Origin: an uncultured Planctomycetaceae bacterium
Lineage (GTDB): Bacteria > Planctomycetota > Planctomycetia > Planctomycetales > Planctomycetaceae
Direction of reading: 5' to 3'
Assembly (NCBI GenBank): GCA_903871805.1
Contig: CAIQIE010000143.1
Coordinates: 1-33,491 of the forward strand
DNA length: 33,491 bases
This document shows, one piece after another, positions 16,802-24,773 of the stretch (within the stretch, counting starts at the first letter, position 1; the number at the start of each line of letters is the position of its first letter). The notes under the pieces were generated by a model. It was not told the origin of the DNA. It ran no database searches and worked only from the letters and a program-made list of their open reading frames with translations. A program made the translations under genes and the position numbers.

Positions 16802-18463
16802 CTATTCTTCAACCTTCATCGGTTGCCGATCGAACATCAGGGAAATCAGGGATTCATCAAGCGGCTTCGTCACAAAACTGACGAAAACGCCTGAAACAAT
16901 CGAAACCAGCAAACCCCAGATCAAGGGCTCGAAACCGAGCAAAAAGTAGGGGTGAAACTTTGTCATCGCACCAATTTTCTGGTCCGGCATCCAGCCCATA
17001 ATTCCACACAGATAAAGGCACAGCACCGTGATCGCACCACCAATCATCGCTGAAAACACTCCCGCCGTCGTCGCGCGACGCCAGTAGCAGGCCATGATCG
17101 CCGGAAACAGAAACGTAGCCGCTGCACCTGATGTGCTGAAGACAATAAAGGCCTGCAGATATTCAACGGGATTCCACATGACCACCACGGAAATAATGCC
17201 CGTCAGTATCATCGCGCCCCATGCCACCAGTCGAAGTTCTTCACGTGGAGCTTCAGGGTTGATAAACCGCTGATAAATATCCCTCACCGCACCCGATGAC
17301 AACACAACCAGATACGAACTTACAGTCGACATCACAGCCCCAAATGGAGCCGCAAGAATCAAACCCGCAATCAGCGAACCCCCAGGCCAATGACTTGTGG
17401 TCAGGAGCGCCATCCGCGGAATAATCTGATCCGATTTTTCCAGCGCCGGCAACAGTGCCCGCCCACAGACACAAATCACAATCAGCGGCAGGTAGATCCC
17501 CAGATTGTAAACACTCAACACGTAAATCGATTTCCGAATCACGTTCGTATTCTGACTGGCCATTAATCGCACCAGCCCCGCAGGCGCACCCACTCCTCCC
17601 CAGATCCATACCACAAAGAATGAAATCGCCAGTGAAATCGGCAGAAACTGATGCCCGGAATCCGCCATGGCATACCCGGGGCCAAAAACAAATCCCGGAC
17701 CGGTGTTCTGCATTGATGTCCGCGTTGCCTGCTCCAGTCCACCAGCAGCATTCAATGAAGCCACCAGCAGAATCATCACACCAAGAAACATCAGCAGACT
17801 CTGAAACAGGTCCGTCCATACCGCCGCCAGAAATCCACCCATCAGCGTGTACGTCACCACGGTCACAGCAAAAATCAGTAACCCAACATGGTAACGAAAA
17901 TCAGATACGTTCGTCGCTTCTTCTGACAACGATAACTCGCCACCTGTCGGCCAGGCCAGCTGGATCACAATCGCACCAGCCTTGAACTGCGCAAACATCA
18001 TAAATGACAGGTAGAACAGGATAAACAGCGTACACGTCAATCCCAGGGCCGAACTGTTAAACCGCGTCCGAAAGAGATCAGGAACTGTAATCGCACCTGT
18101 CCGCCGACTCAGTTGAGCAAGCCGCTTGCCAAGTATTCCGAATCCCGTGATTGGAACCACCATGTAACTGCCAATCCACAGGGCCACAATCCAGCCATGC
18201 GAATACACCAGCGACGGAAATCCCATAAAGGTGCCGCCACTCTGAATCGTTGCCGTCAATGCCAGCGCCCACACCCCAAGACCACGGTTTCCCAAAAAGA
18301 ATCCCGTCATGAAACCACTGTCACGCGTCGCCTTATTGGCCATCAACCCAATCCACACTGATACTGCAATAAACAGTAACAGCATGCACATGGCACCATA
18401 CCCAACCTGCATCTCAACGGCAGTCTGAGCCAACAGGGATGCTCCGCCCAATACACTCTGCAT
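16802..18463 (-). CDS. Sodium:solute symporter (SSS family)
   Basis: A 553-residue inner-membrane protein with about 13 hydrophobic spans, typical of SSS transporters that bring in sugars, organic acids or vitamins with Na+. Visible family features are the early segment TATIQSGGTFMGFPSLVYSHGW, the long loop with RTGAITVPDLFRTRFNS, YTLMGGFLAAVWTDLFQSLLM (the SSS signature region) and APFGAVMSTVSSYLVVLSSGAVRDIYQRF. The ATG lies 2 bases after the stop of the small membrane gene, and the GGGGGG 7 bases upstream falls inside that gene, so translation is likely coupled. This pair resembles the PanF/YhdT arrangement. Neighbouring esterase, DUF1501 and sugar-dehydrogenase genes favour a carbohydrate substrate, but that is inference. 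Confidence 0.95.
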   Translation of the reverse strand: MQSVLGGASLLAQTAVEMQVGYGAMCMLLLFIAVSVWIGLMANKATRDSGFMTGFFLGNRGLGVWALALTATIQSGGTFMGFPSLVYSHGWIVALWIGSYMVVPITGFGILGKRLAQLSRRTGAITVPDLFRTRFNSSALGLTCTLFILFYLSFMMFAQFKAGAIVIQLAWPTGGELSLSEEATNVSDFRYHVGLLIFAVTVVTYTLMGGFLAAVWTDLFQSLLMFLGVMILLVASLNAAGGLEQATRTSMQNTGPGFVFGPGYAMADSGHQFLPISLAISFFVVWIWGGVGAPAGLVRLMASQNTNVIRKSIYVLSVYNLGIYLPLIVICVCGRALLPALEKSDQIIPRMALLTTSHWPGGSLIAGLILAAPFGAVMSTVSSYLVVLSSGAVRDIYQRFINPEAPREELRLVAWGAMILTGIISVVVMWNPVEYLQAFIVFSTSGAAATFLFPAIMACYWRRATTAGVFSAMIGGAITVLCLYLCGIMGWMPDQKIGAMTKFHPYFLLGFEPLIWGLLVSIVSGVFVSFVTKPLDESLISLMFDRQPMKVEE

Positions 18464-18465
18464 GC

Positions 18466-18774
18466 TCAGCCCCCCAAGCCCAGATCGTCAGTGTCGCCAA
18501 GGTCCTGGCCCAGTTCACCGTCGTGAACAAAAAACGCCCCAAATAACCAGGACACCACCGCACAAGTCAGCCACGGAACAACCACGCCCCAGAAAATCCA
18601 GTCCGGAAACCCCCAAACCAGTTTCAGGTCCTGCTCCGTTCGGTTGTATCCCATCGATGCACATACACCAACCGACCAGATCAATGCCCCCAGCCAGATT
18701 AGCGCCACGATCAACGCCTCACGCAGCGATGATCGCACAAGAGGGTCAGTGTTATCAGCAGAGTAGTCAGACAT
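18466..18774 (-). CDS. Small two-span membrane protein (DUF997/YhdT-like) paired with the symporter
   Basis: A 102-residue protein with two hydrophobic spans (~18-42 and ~58-84). Between them is a conserved-looking loop (GYNRTEQDLKLVWGFPDW), and the tail is acidic with Gly and Asp. This matches the YhdT/DUF997 pattern of small proteins encoded directly before SSS transporters. The gene ends two bases before the symporter ATG. Probable role is an accessory subunit or stability factor of the symporter. It is first in the run symporter, DUF1501, esterase. The ATG at 18774 has no strong ribosome binding site. Confidence 0.85.
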   Translation of the reverse strand: MSDYSADNTDPLVRSSLREALIVALIWLGALIWSVGVCASMGYNRTEQDLKLVWGFPDWIFWGVVVPWLTCAVVSWLFGAFFVHDGELGQDLGDTDDLGLGG

Positions 18775-18948
18775 CCGGCAGGACTCGCTTCAAAGCGATG
18801 AGGTAGTAATCATTACGCGGAGCCCATGATGTTAACCACATTCCGCCGCATCACCACTGAAACCTGACTTTCCCCGCAATTCCGTCCGGATTTCTGCCAG
18901 CAATACCGCTTCCAGTCTCCCCCCGCGCAGTTACGGCCCCTCGCAACT

Positions 18949-21207
18949 TCAATGCACGCGGTAAAGCAACACGGACCGAAACTCTGTCCCACGCACCAGC
19001 AATTCCCAACCCTGCCACTCCCGCACCACACCTCGCTCCATCTCAGACATCAATTCCCAGTCCGCCCGCAGTAAACAGTCCGGCTCGGTCAGAACCCCCT
19101 GCTCTAACAGCGTCTGAAAACGCGAGGGCTGGACAAACTCCGAATACCCATACGAACCCGGCAGTCGGTAACGAAGAATCTCCTTCCAGTTCACCAGCAC
19201 ATGAGTCACCCCGCGTGACTGCAACTCCGCTCGAATCGCCTCGGCCGATTTCATTTCAACCGGCCCTTCAACAGGCCCCGAATGCTCAGCTTTCGCAATT
19301 TCCTCAAATACACTGTCATCAAAGACCGTGTTGTAAAGCAACGGAAACTCAGCATCGAAAACCTCCGCCTCACCAACCATCAACACCCTGCTGTCCCTCG
19401 ATAACTCCCGATTCAACACCTGAATGTCCGACCGTATCGTCATCTGCCTCGCTTCATCCAGATCCATCAGATCCACATGAAACCCAACCAGCGATAACGT
19501 ACAAAAACGCACATTGAATGTCGTCGACGCCAGTATCGTCGTCAGCAGTAACCACCGCCATGATCGGTGCGGTGATAAAAGCCACACACTTCCCGCTCCA
19601 AGACTTAACAACGGAATCATCGGTATCCAGAAGCGATCTATCCGATGCGTCAACGCCCACCACGTAAAAAATCCCCATGCGGCAGTCAATACAATCACAC
19701 GAATCGCCAGCCGACGCCTCCATAGCAGGACCGATGGAAGACCCAGCCCAAACAACAGGGAACTCGTCCACTTGTTCCGCACAGCCGCATCCAGAAAATG
19801 CTGCGGCATACGCTCCAGCGAATGCTCCGGCGCACCATGCGCCCGCTTCCAGCGTTCATTCAATGATTCATTCCACTCCGTGCCCCCAAAAACAGAATAC
19901 GCCATCGGAAACACCGGATTGCCTGTCTCTACACAGTTCTTCACCAGCCATGGACCAATCGCAACGAATACTCCAGCCGCAAAAATCAATCCCTCCCGGC
20001 ACAACTCCCTGCGCATTCGCACCCGGTCATCAGACACGTCAATCGCACAAGACATCCTCCAGCTACTGATGACCCACGATAACGCCACAGGAATGATCAC
20101 CTGAATCAGTCCTGTGTACTTGCTGGCCATGGCACTCCCTGCCAATAAACCCACAACCATCTGACATCGGGAACGCACCTGCCCCTGTGGCTGCCGCACC
20201 AGAATCATCGATAACATCAGGGCAGCCATCAGGTAAAACGTCAGTGCCCCCTCTGCGTAGGAAATCAGGGAAATCCTGAGCGTCCACGGAGTCGTGAGAT
20301 AGATCAGTAAGGACAGCCAGCCAACAGTTCCCCCAAACCATCTTCGACCAGTGCTGTAAACGGCCAGTGACGTCAGCAACTGAAACACCGCCAGCAATAC
20401 CTGACCAGTCAACGCCCCGGTCCACCAGTCATTCGCCACAACCATACCCGCAAGACACAACATCTCACTCAGAAAGGGAAAGCTTGTGTACACGTTATGT
20501 CGCAAATACGAAATACGCCCCTCCTGAAACCACTCCTTCGGCCCCTGAAGATGATACTCCCGTACGTCAAAATCTGTCGGCGGCGATACGGCACCCAAAA
20601 ACAAATACACAAGGAATGGGATCCCGATCAGACAGACCAACACCGGAATCCACCTCGGCTCCCTCTCGTTATTCATCGCCAGCTGAGGCGACAGCACACC
20701 CGGAAAACTCCTCCTGCGAAGCCTCATGACCAGCGCCAGAATTGCACTGGCAACAGAGGGCACAATAAGAACTGTGCAGTTCAAGTGCCCCGCTAAACCC
20801 GACACCAGCGTTACTGTCGATAACAGCCCCAGACCACTGCCAGCCGCAGTCACAAATCGCTCGGTCCCTGTCAACGACAATCCCGACAAAAATGCTTCAT
20901 CCAGTAACCACCCATGCGCCAGAGCCAGCCCCAGCAAACACAAAGCCCCGATAAAAATCGGAACTCGCTGAGACAAAAACTCCGGACCAGCGGCAGTCGC
21001 TGCCGTTTCAGAACCCGCAGACTCCACACCCAAAATCTCATCAGCCAGCATCAGCCAGAGATCTGTTCGCGGAATATCCGGATCCTGAAGAGACTGCTGA
21101 AAAAACAGCCACTGAAATCCTATCACCCACGCAACAACAAGCGCAAGCAGCCACGGCGACATGCCCGCTCCAGCTGTTTGAACCGATCGATTCCCCATGT
21201 AGAACAC
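18949..21207 (-). CDS. GT-C type glycosyltransferase-like integral membrane protein
   Basis: About 752 residues with roughly a dozen hydrophobic spans from residue 20 to ~560 and a soluble C-terminal part (~570-752). The first large loop contains SPPTDFDVREYHLQGPKEWFQEG (209-230 region). There an acidic pair precedes a 'YHL.pK.y...G' pattern, as in the ArnT/PMT (GT39/GT83) families that use polyprenyl-phosphate sugars at the outer face of the membrane. The start is uncertain: GTG at 21207 follows GGGGTG closely, and ATG at 21198 is the alternative. The gene stands alone, 174 bases before the YhdT-like gene and divergent from the mutarotase-like gene. Donor and acceptor cannot be told. Confidence 0.8.
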   Translation of the reverse strand: MFYMGNRSVQTAGAGMSPWLLALVVAWVIGFQWLFFQQSLQDPDIPRTDLWLMLADEILGVESAGSETAATAAGPEFLSQRVPIFIGALCLLGLALAHGWLLDEAFLSGLSLTGTERFVTAAGSGLGLLSTVTLVSGLAGHLNCTVLIVPSVASAILALVMRLRRRSFPGVLSPQLAMNNEREPRWIPVLVCLIGIPFLVYLFLGAVSPPTDFDVREYHLQGPKEWFQEGRISYLRHNVYTSFPFLSEMLCLAGMVVANDWWTGALTGQVLLAVFQLLTSLAVYSTGRRWFGGTVGWLSLLIYLTTPWTLRISLISYAEGALTFYLMAALMLSMILVRQPQGQVRSRCQMVVGLLAGSAMASKYTGLIQVIIPVALSWVISSWRMSCAIDVSDDRVRMRRELCREGLIFAAGVFVAIGPWLVKNCVETGNPVFPMAYSVFGGTEWNESLNERWKRAHGAPEHSLERMPQHFLDAAVRNKWTSSLLFGLGLPSVLLWRRRLAIRVIVLTAAWGFFTWWALTHRIDRFWIPMIPLLSLGAGSVWLLSPHRSWRWLLLTTILASTTFNVRFCTLSLVGFHVDLMDLDEARQMTIRSDIQVLNRELSRDSRVLMVGEAEVFDAEFPLLYNTVFDDSVFEEIAKAEHSGPVEGPVEMKSAEAIRAELQSRGVTHVLVNWKEILRYRLPGSYGYSEFVQPSRFQTLLEQGVLTEPDCLLRADWELMSEMERGVVREWQGWELLVRGTEFRSVLLYRVH

Positions 21208-21487
21208 GACACCCCGTTGAAAACACTGCCAACTTTCGAAAACTCAAGCATGTTCTATTCTGACAACCTGAAGTTTCTGACGCTATCCAGCATGGTTGTC
21301 ACCCCGGCTTCCTCGCCAGCAAAACAAGTGTTCACCAGCGACTTCCTTCCACAGCCTCATTTGTAATGCCACCCGCTTCCTGTAAATTTTGTCTCGTCGA
21401 AATCACCCGACTCAGCTGTCGAACCTTCCCCGAAACAGCTGTCTTTCCACGTCCACTCACACAGTCTCCCAACTCAAGGAACTGCGT

Positions 21488-22723
21488 ATGAACTCACCTG
21501 TGTGCTACCCCATGTGCCTGCTGACACTCATCTTTCTGTCATTCATTCCGGCCAGCGCCAACGACCCGGAAACTCGCTCCATGAACTCACAACCCGCCTT
21601 CATTCTCTCGTCCCCACAGGTCGAACTGGCAGTCACGGAAACTGGCGGACATATGGCTCCCGTCACTTTTTTTCGGGATTCAAAACACCCGATTCAGCCC
21701 TACTACATCAGCCCCTGGCAGGATGAAAAACCTCAGTCAGTACCCGCTCCTGTTCTGGTTTCCCTCCGAGGTGACTTCTTCTGCATGCCCTTCGGCGGAA
21801 ATGCAGAAGCCGTTCAGGGAGAACTCCATCCACCACATGGCGAAATTGCAGGTGCAAAATGGCAGCATGTCAGCACTACAAAAAAAGGAACCATCACCAC
21901 ACTGACTCTTCGTGCCACGACTCAGATTCGCCCCGGCGTTGTTACCAAAGAACTCTCACTCGTCGATCATCAGAACGTCATCTACTCCCGACACACTATC
22001 GAAGGATTCGCCGGCAATGTACCGCTGGGACACCACGCCACGCTCGCTATGCCCGACAAAGAAGGTTCTGTACACCTTGCTTCAAGCCCCATCCTTTTCG
22101 GTATGACATACCCCGGCGTTTTCAGTGACCCGGAAAAGGCAGAATATCAGGCACTGCTCCCGGGCGAAAAGTGGACCTCCCTGACTGATGTTCCCGTCGC
22201 ATGGAAAAATCAACCCAATGCAGACCTCTCAAGACTCCCGGCTCGTAAGGGCTTCGCCGATCTGATCCAACTGGTCAATCAACTCTCAGAAAGCCCGGAC
22301 ACTCCGGCATGGACGACAGCCACCTTTCCCGACGAACACTATCTCTGGTTCTCCCTGAAAGATCCCTCCGTACTGCGCACCACTGTCTTCTGGATCGAAA
22401 ACCACGGCCGGCATGGTCATCCGTGGAATGGCCGAAACAACTGCCTCGGACTCGAAGATGTCACCGCACATTTTGCTGATGGTCTCGCTGCCTCCATGAA
22501 AGACAACGTCCTGACAGCCGCAGGAATTCCCACAACTGTCGCACTGTCCCCGGATAAACCCACGTCCATCAATTACATACAGGGGGTCGTTCGTATCCCT
22601 GAGGGATTTGAGATGGTCCGCACCCTGAAATTCGGCCCCGAAGAAGTCACCTTCTTTTCAACCACCGGCCAGCAGGTCTCCATTCCCATTCAACACACCT
22701 TCCTGAAGTCCGGCAAACTCTGA
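21488..22723 (+). CDS. Secreted protein with galactose-mutarotase-like beta fold
   Basis: A 411-residue exported protein. The ATG at 21488 has AAGGA about 7 bases upstream and opens a clear signal peptide (MNSPVCYPMCLLTLIFLSF, then IPASA). Longer frames upstream start only at a TTG and add no signal. The mature part is beta-rich and follows the aldose-epimerase-like pattern: VELAVTETGGHMAPVTFF, PYYISPW, LRGDFFCMPFGGN and HPPHGEIA near 70-115. NHGRHGHPWNGRNN lies near 310-325. Members bind or epimerise sugars or are inactive lectin-like relatives. It is divergent from the GT-C protein with a 280-base shared promoter region. Fold confidence is moderate; activity unknown. Confidence 0.72.
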   Translation: MNSPVCYPMCLLTLIFLSFIPASANDPETRSMNSQPAFILSSPQVELAVTETGGHMAPVTFFRDSKHPIQPYYISPWQDEKPQSVPAPVLVSLRGDFFCMPFGGNAEAVQGELHPPHGEIAGAKWQHVSTTKKGTITTLTLRATTQIRPGVVTKELSLVDHQNVIYSRHTIEGFAGNVPLGHHATLAMPDKEGSVHLASSPILFGMTYPGVFSDPEKAEYQALLPGEKWTSLTDVPVAWKNQPNADLSRLPARKGFADLIQLVNQLSESPDTPAWTTATFPDEHYLWFSLKDPSVLRTTVFWIENHGRHGHPWNGRNNCLGLEDVTAHFADGLAASMKDNVLTAAGIPTTVALSPDKPTSINYIQGVVRIPEGFEMVRTLKFGPEEVTFFSTTGQQVSIPIQHTFLKSGKL

Positions 22724-23261
22724 TCTGTCGTTCAGACCACCTTCCACCAAACCAGCCCGCCCTGCGCCCGCTGGTTTTCTTTATACCATCCCACCTCCGG
22801 TGCCAATCTCTGCTCAGAATACGGAGTGTTGTCAGGCAAGCGGGACCATCCATCTATGTTGTGAGGACAGTTCGAGCGCTTCAGCCTGCAGGGCTGGCAG
22901 AAAATAGCCGGTAGCAAGCAACGCGCCGCTACCGGTTACAACAGAAAAACGGCGTTCCACCCCGCATGGTGGTGGCAGACCACTGGAAGCTGGACTTACA
23001 TAACTAATTTGGAGCCCTCCAACTGTCGGCCGGCCTGTTCCAATCTCAACGTGCCGACGTGTTCCCCCGCATGGCCTGACAAAACAGTGCACGTCGTTGG
23101 TCAGAATTTTCGCCCGAAAGTTCGGCCGGCCCACAGAAAAACACACGAAGCACGCTGCAATTGATGCCGTGAACAAACTGAACGTCCTGACCCGCCAGAA
23201 ACTCCCACCATTTCGCTCGAGCCACAGCAACAACTCATACAATCTGTCAAAGGACAGGTGC
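22724..23261. other. Intergenic start of accessory island
   Basis: About 540 bases. The central 150 are copy 1 of the structured repeat. The remainder shows no gene that I can support. A 193-residue minus-strand frame running through the repeat is rejected because the same peptide also appears antisense in copy 2. Confidence 0.45.
22846..22996. repeat. Structured ~150-bp direct repeat, copy 1
   Basis: Same-orientation partner at 24269-24419. A 51-base core from GGCTGGCAG to TTACAAC is identical in both, then three changes, then a 40-base identical block. Potential hairpins are CAGCC/GGCTG (loop sequence and length differ between copies while the arms are kept), GCCGGTAGC/GCTACCGGT with a 12-base loop, and CCACC/GGTGG. 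Conserved arms with variable loops suggest that structure matters, as in REP/MITE-like dispersed repeats. Confidence 0.85.
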
Positions 23262-23453
23262 ATGGCCCCTGATTCCTGTTCTGATTTCTGTTTCTCTTCG
23301 TCAGAACCGAAATCCGGAACTACCAAAGCTATCCCCAAACGAGCCCTCGATCTCCACAATCGTGGTCTGAAAATTCCAGAGATCGCCAACGCCCTGAACA
23401 TCAGCGCACGCAATGTAAGCAGATACCTGAGCCAGTTTTCCGAGGTGGCATGA
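23262..23453 (+). CDS. Small helix-turn-helix protein
   Basis: A 63-residue protein beginning at an ATG preceded by AAGGACAGG at suitable distance. The same frame is open further upstream to 23097 but that part has no similarity I recognise. Residues ~23-58 form a helix-turn-helix: PKRALDLHNRGLKIPEIANAL, then NISARNVSRYL. This is like the N-terminal DNA-binding part of IS630-type transposases and small regulators. No catalytic domain follows, so it is either a remnant of a transposase or a tiny autonomous DNA-binding protein. It lies 100 bases upstream of the toxin-antitoxin pair, on the same strand and inside the same pair of direct repeats. It could regulate that pair; this is speculative. 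Confidence 0.5.
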   Translation: MAPDSCSDFCFSSSEPKSGTTKAIPKRALDLHNRGLKIPEIANALNISARNVSRYLSQFSEVA

Positions 23454-23486
23454 AGACACGACAGGACGGAGTCTTAAAAAGAGTAA

Positions 23487-23516
23487 TTGCCAGTTCAGGG
23501 AATTCCGTGATATAAT
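23487..23516 (+). promoter_or_regulatory. Near-consensus sigma70 promoter of the toxin-antitoxin pair
   Basis: TTGCCA (five of six -35 bases) and a perfect TATAAT, 18 bases apart. The expected transcript start is about 23523. That leaves a ~30-base leader containing AGGA (23544-23547) in front of the ATG at 23553. Confidence 0.7.
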
Positions 23517-23552
23517 CCGGACATGGACACAACAACCACCACCAGGAACGTG

Positions 23553-23807
23553 ATGGACATTCCCGCCAGCGATCGGCAGGCACTGGAGCATTTGCTCGGT
23601 ACCCGGCTTGAGCCGCAACAACGGGTGATGATCTTCGCCTACACTCCGGGCCAGTTACCTGCGGACAAGACACGTGAAGTTGCCCAACGTCAGATCGAGC
23701 GAATGATCGCCACGAATCAGCAGTTGGCCATCAATGTCGGGATCACGGCAGAAGAAACTGACGCAGCCATTGATGAGGCCATGTCACTGGTTCGGCCGCG
23801 TTCCTGA
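23553..23807 (+). CDS. Probable antitoxin partner of the PIN toxin
   Basis: An 84-residue protein of no family I can name, rich in Gln, Arg and Ala and mostly helical in appearance. Its first part reads MDIPASDRQALEHLLGTRL, then QQRVMIFAYTPGQL. Its second half (REVAQRQIERMIATNQQL) looks like a long amphipathic helix. I prefer the ATG at 23553 because AGGA lies 5 bases upstream and the strong promoter places the RNA start near 23523. Using the in-frame ATG at 23523 would give a leaderless message and ten extra Thr-rich residues. Its stop TGA overlaps the ATG of the PIN gene by one base, the usual coupling in toxin-antitoxin operons. The antitoxin role is inferred from position and size. Confidence 0.75.
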   Translation: MDIPASDRQALEHLLGTRLEPQQRVMIFAYTPGQLPADKTREVAQRQIERMIATNQQLAINVGITAEETDAAIDEAMSLVRPRS

Positions 23808-24244
23808 TGCGGATTGTTCTCGACAGCAATATTCTGGCACGAGCCGCCTGCGGACCACCGAGTCCCGCTGCCGAGTTGTTGATCAGAATCCTGCGTTCAC
23901 CATGCACAATTTGTATGTCTCCCGTTCTGCTTGATGAACTCAATCGAATCCTGCGATATGATCGAGTCCGCACGATGCACAGAATGCAGGATTCCGAAAT
24001 CGATAGTTTCATTGATCACTTGAGATTGTCCTGTCTCATTGTGGAACCCGCGAAATCCTCGACAGCAATCTCGACAGATCCTGATGATGACTGGGTGATC
24101 GCCACAGCCGTTCAAGCGGAATCGCAAGTGATTTGCTCGCTTGACCGTCATCTGAAAACTCCAGCTGTGATTGAGTACTGCCAGCAGCGTGGCATCGAAG
24201 TTTTGAGTGATGTCGAATTACTTGCACGGCTGAAGCCCGCATAG
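23807..24244 (+). CDS. PIN-domain toxin (COG1569-like ribonuclease)
   Basis: A 145-residue single PIN domain, the Mg2+-dependent RNase fold of VapC-type toxins. All four expected acidic positions are visible: Asp6 in VLDSN, Glu44 in LLDELNRIL, Asp94/95 in DPDDDWVIATA, and Asp113 in SLDRHL. The sequence style (MRIVLDSNIL, PVLLDELNRILRYDRV, then ICSLDRHLKTP) matches the 'putative toxin-antitoxin toxin component, PIN family' group. The start codon overlaps the upstream stop by one base. Both genes lie between two direct copies of a 150-bp repeat. Likely cytoplasmic, cleaving RNA when its partner is lost. Target RNA unknown. Confidence 0.9.
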   Translation: MRIVLDSNILARAACGPPSPAAELLIRILRSPCTICMSPVLLDELNRILRYDRVRTMHRMQDSEIDSFIDHLRLSCLIVEPAKSSTAISTDPDDDWVIATAVQAESQVICSLDRHLKTPAVIEYCQQRGIEVLSDVELLARLKPA

Positions 24245-24268
24245 TGTGATTCAGCGCGGAAAACGGCG

Positions 24269-24419
24269 CCATCCACCTGTGTTCTGTCGCCGTTCGAGGG
24301 TTTCAGCCCGGAGAGGCTGGCAGAAAATAGCCGGTAGCAAGCAACGCGCCGCTACCGGTTACAACGCTAAAACGGCGTTCCACCCCGCATGGTGGTGGCA
24401 GACCACTGGAATCTGGACG
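24269..24419. repeat. Structured ~150-bp direct repeat, copy 2
   Basis: Homologous and co-oriented with 22846-22996, about 85% or more identical by eye with one-base indels only in the first 45 bases. The two copies bracket a unit of about 1.42 kb carrying the HTH gene and the toxin-antitoxin pair. Confidence 0.85.
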
Positions 24420-24521
24420 TGGCTCAATTTCTCGCACCACACCCAGGGTGCTGGACCTGCGTTTTATTTGCTGTTTCCCAAAACGCAGCGTTTCCCGCAT
24501 TCGATGGAATTACGGCAAAAG

Positions 24522-24547
24522 GTGCCTGGCACCTGTTGTTCCCCTCA
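24522..24547 (+). repeat. REP-like palindromic element, copy A
   Basis: A 26-base element beginning GTGCC-T-GGCAC (a perfect palindrome that extends one base outward on each side) and ending GTTCCCCTCA. It matches 24 of 26 bases of the element that follows the transposase gene at the right end of the window, in opposite orientation. Confidence 0.75.
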
Positions 24548-24695
24548 AGAGCATCCTGACTTTGTAACGGCCAGACACATTGGTGCCTGATTTGCCATCG
24601 TTTCAATTCCGGGGTGGACCAGGAAGTCATAACGCCGAGTCGCGGCCATCTACGCAACGAGCTGCTGCATTTCATGAACCAGATCATTCCAATAA

Positions 24696-24725
24696 AAAAA
24701 CCGGAGGATCACTCCCCCGGTTTTT
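24696..24725. terminator. Bidirectional terminator downstream of the DUF1549/DUF1553 gene
   Basis: AAAAACCGG...GG pairs with CC...CCGGTTTTT around a short ATCACT loop (one internal mismatch), with A and T runs on the flanks. It lies about 50 bases after the minus-strand gene stop and separates that gene from the island. Confidence 0.8.
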
Positions 24726-24773
24726 GCATCTCGACCTCTTGAATTTGACTGAGCACTGCCAGCCGACTGACAT

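Larger units (their letters stand above)
24245..24773. other. Intergenic end of accessory island
   Basis: About 530 bases with no supported gene. They hold copy 2 of the structured repeat, one REP-like palindromic element and a bidirectional terminator. Confidence 0.5.

Noticed and set aside
22832-23413. 193-residue minus-strand frame across repeat copy 1
   Set aside because: Part of its translation recurs in the antisense of repeat copy 2 only because the DNA repeats; no domain, ribosome binding site or signal is present and it overlaps the HTH gene.
22846-24419. CRISPR array or insertion sequence formed by the two 150-bp repeats
   Set aside because: Only two long copies 1.4 kb apart, no short spacers, no terminal inverted repeats and no full transposase between them.
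24303-24500. Minus-strand 65-residue frame in repeat copy 2
   Set aside because: Same antisense peptide as in copy 1; explained by the DNA repeat and not by protein coding.
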